A stretch of 31,114 bases of DNA, taken from positions 112,356 through 143,469 of the forward strand of contig NW_019775828.1 in the NCBI RefSeq assembly GCF_001039355.2, written 5' to 3'. This stretch comes from Lingula anatina. Taxonomy: Eukaryota; Brachiopoda; Lingulata; Lingulida; Lingulidae. The notes under the pieces were generated by a model. That model saw nothing but the letters and a program-made list of their open reading frames with translations, made no database searches and was not told the origin of the DNA. Below are positions 30,472 to 31,114 of this stretch, piece after piece; positions within the stretch are counted from its first letter, which is position 1; each line of letters starts with the position of its first letter. The translations under genes were made by a program, and so were the position numbers.

Positions 30472-30747
30472 GCACCCAGAACACGTTGATCTGCGGACTA
30501 ACAGATCTTTGGATCAAAGTTGGCCGACCTACATTAAAGCAGAGCCGACTAATTCACTGATGGTCTCGATCCCTCACTCAACGCGTGCCATCCCTGCAGG
30601 GGTCTAGCAAGTAAACCTCGAAGCGGAGATTTTAAAATCCATTGAATGGCACATGCAGATGTGAGAAGACCATCAGTAAATTAGCTGGATCCTCTTTTAT
30701 GTCAGGTTGGCCATATTTAGTCCACAGATCATATGTTCTGAATGTGC
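30472..30747. repeat. Large imperfect inverted repeat (foldback)
   Basis: Left arm about 30472-30591, right arm about 30646-30747. Matching pairs run from GCAC...AGAACA at the outside, through GATCTGCGGACTAA with TTAGTCCACAGATC and ACTGATGGTCT with AGACCATCAGT, to GTGCCAT with ATGGCAC at the inside. The 54-base loop holds CCCTGCAGGG and ATTTTAAAAT palindromes. It could be a foldback transposon or a hairpin transcript. Confidence 0.75.
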
Positions 30748-31114
30748 TCTCTAACTTCCTGCTTCCACTTCTTATTTGAATATTTAATAGCAGGAAATAA
30801 ACAGCCACAAGTATACAACTGTATAAAAAAAAAGAAGTAAGACAGTAAAAATTTTGTAATTTTTATTAAAAATACAAGGTCAATTGTTTTATAACTAATA
30901 TTTATTATATAAGCCAACAAACACATAAACAATATTTACAACTGTTTACAACATAAAATCATATATAAAAACTTCAATCTTATTAACCAATATACATTTA
31001 TTTAAAAAAAATAATAATAAAAAAAAGAGGAAAGATGTTGGACGGAAAATACATGAAGTTGTCATTTCTTATCACAGTACAGTACAGTATGTGTATTCTG
31101 GCAATCGTTTGAGG
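30748..31114. other. AT-rich right edge, nothing recognised
   Basis: Low-complexity A/T sequence ending in a short acagt repeat near 31075-31088. The minus-strand frame here is too AT-biased to support a gene. Confidence 0.45.

Overview
The window looks like nuclear DNA of an animal, most likely a marine invertebrate. It is AT-rich, with long (TA)n, (ATT)n and (AAAT)n microsatellites, several families of non-autonomous DNA transposons, and a tandem cluster of intronless class A G-protein-coupled receptor (GPCR) genes read from the minus strand. I see no bacterial, viral or organellar gene content, and I cannot name the species.

Layout. Three units of one ancestral receptor locus are present. 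Unit A runs from the window edge to about 7670, with an intact receptor at 647-1777. Unit M, about 8440-13960, is older and eroded and carries a receptor pseudogene at 9303-10424. Unit B, about 18385-25265, is a recent sister of A with an intact receptor at 19033-20163. Two further units without a receptor, C1 (about 25265-27143) and C2 (about 27144-29340), follow B in tandem. About 4.3 kb between M and B (13961-18250) is unrelated to the units; it holds a ~55-bp minisatellite, simple repeats and two weak candidate exons. The right end (29341-31114) holds a diverged transposon copy and a large foldback sequence.

Receptors. Both intact genes encode 376-residue seven-helix proteins that resemble invertebrate FMRFamide-receptor-like GPCRs. 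They keep the TM1 Asn, TM2 Asp and DRY motif. They lack the usual TM3 cysteine, the TM6 tryptophan and the Pro of NPxxY. In both genes a TATA box overlaps the first in-frame ATG, so translation very probably starts 35 codons further in. A CCAAT box and a CRE-like site lie upstream in A and B but are mutated in M.

Mobile DNA. Comparing A with B gives occupied and empty sites for two non-autonomous elements: a 235-bp element flanked by TA and a 617-bp element flanked by TTAA. A 96-bp hairpin element and a G-rich hAT-like terminal repeat (called R1 here) are also present, and R1 copies lie at unit boundaries.

Unexplained. Six plus-strand copies of a micro-ORF beginning MSDENENS recur in the units, some with in-phase splice-like sites. 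I found no convincing novel multi-gene system. The best leads are the unusual receptor motifs, the micro-ORF modules and the insertion polymorphisms between paralogous units.
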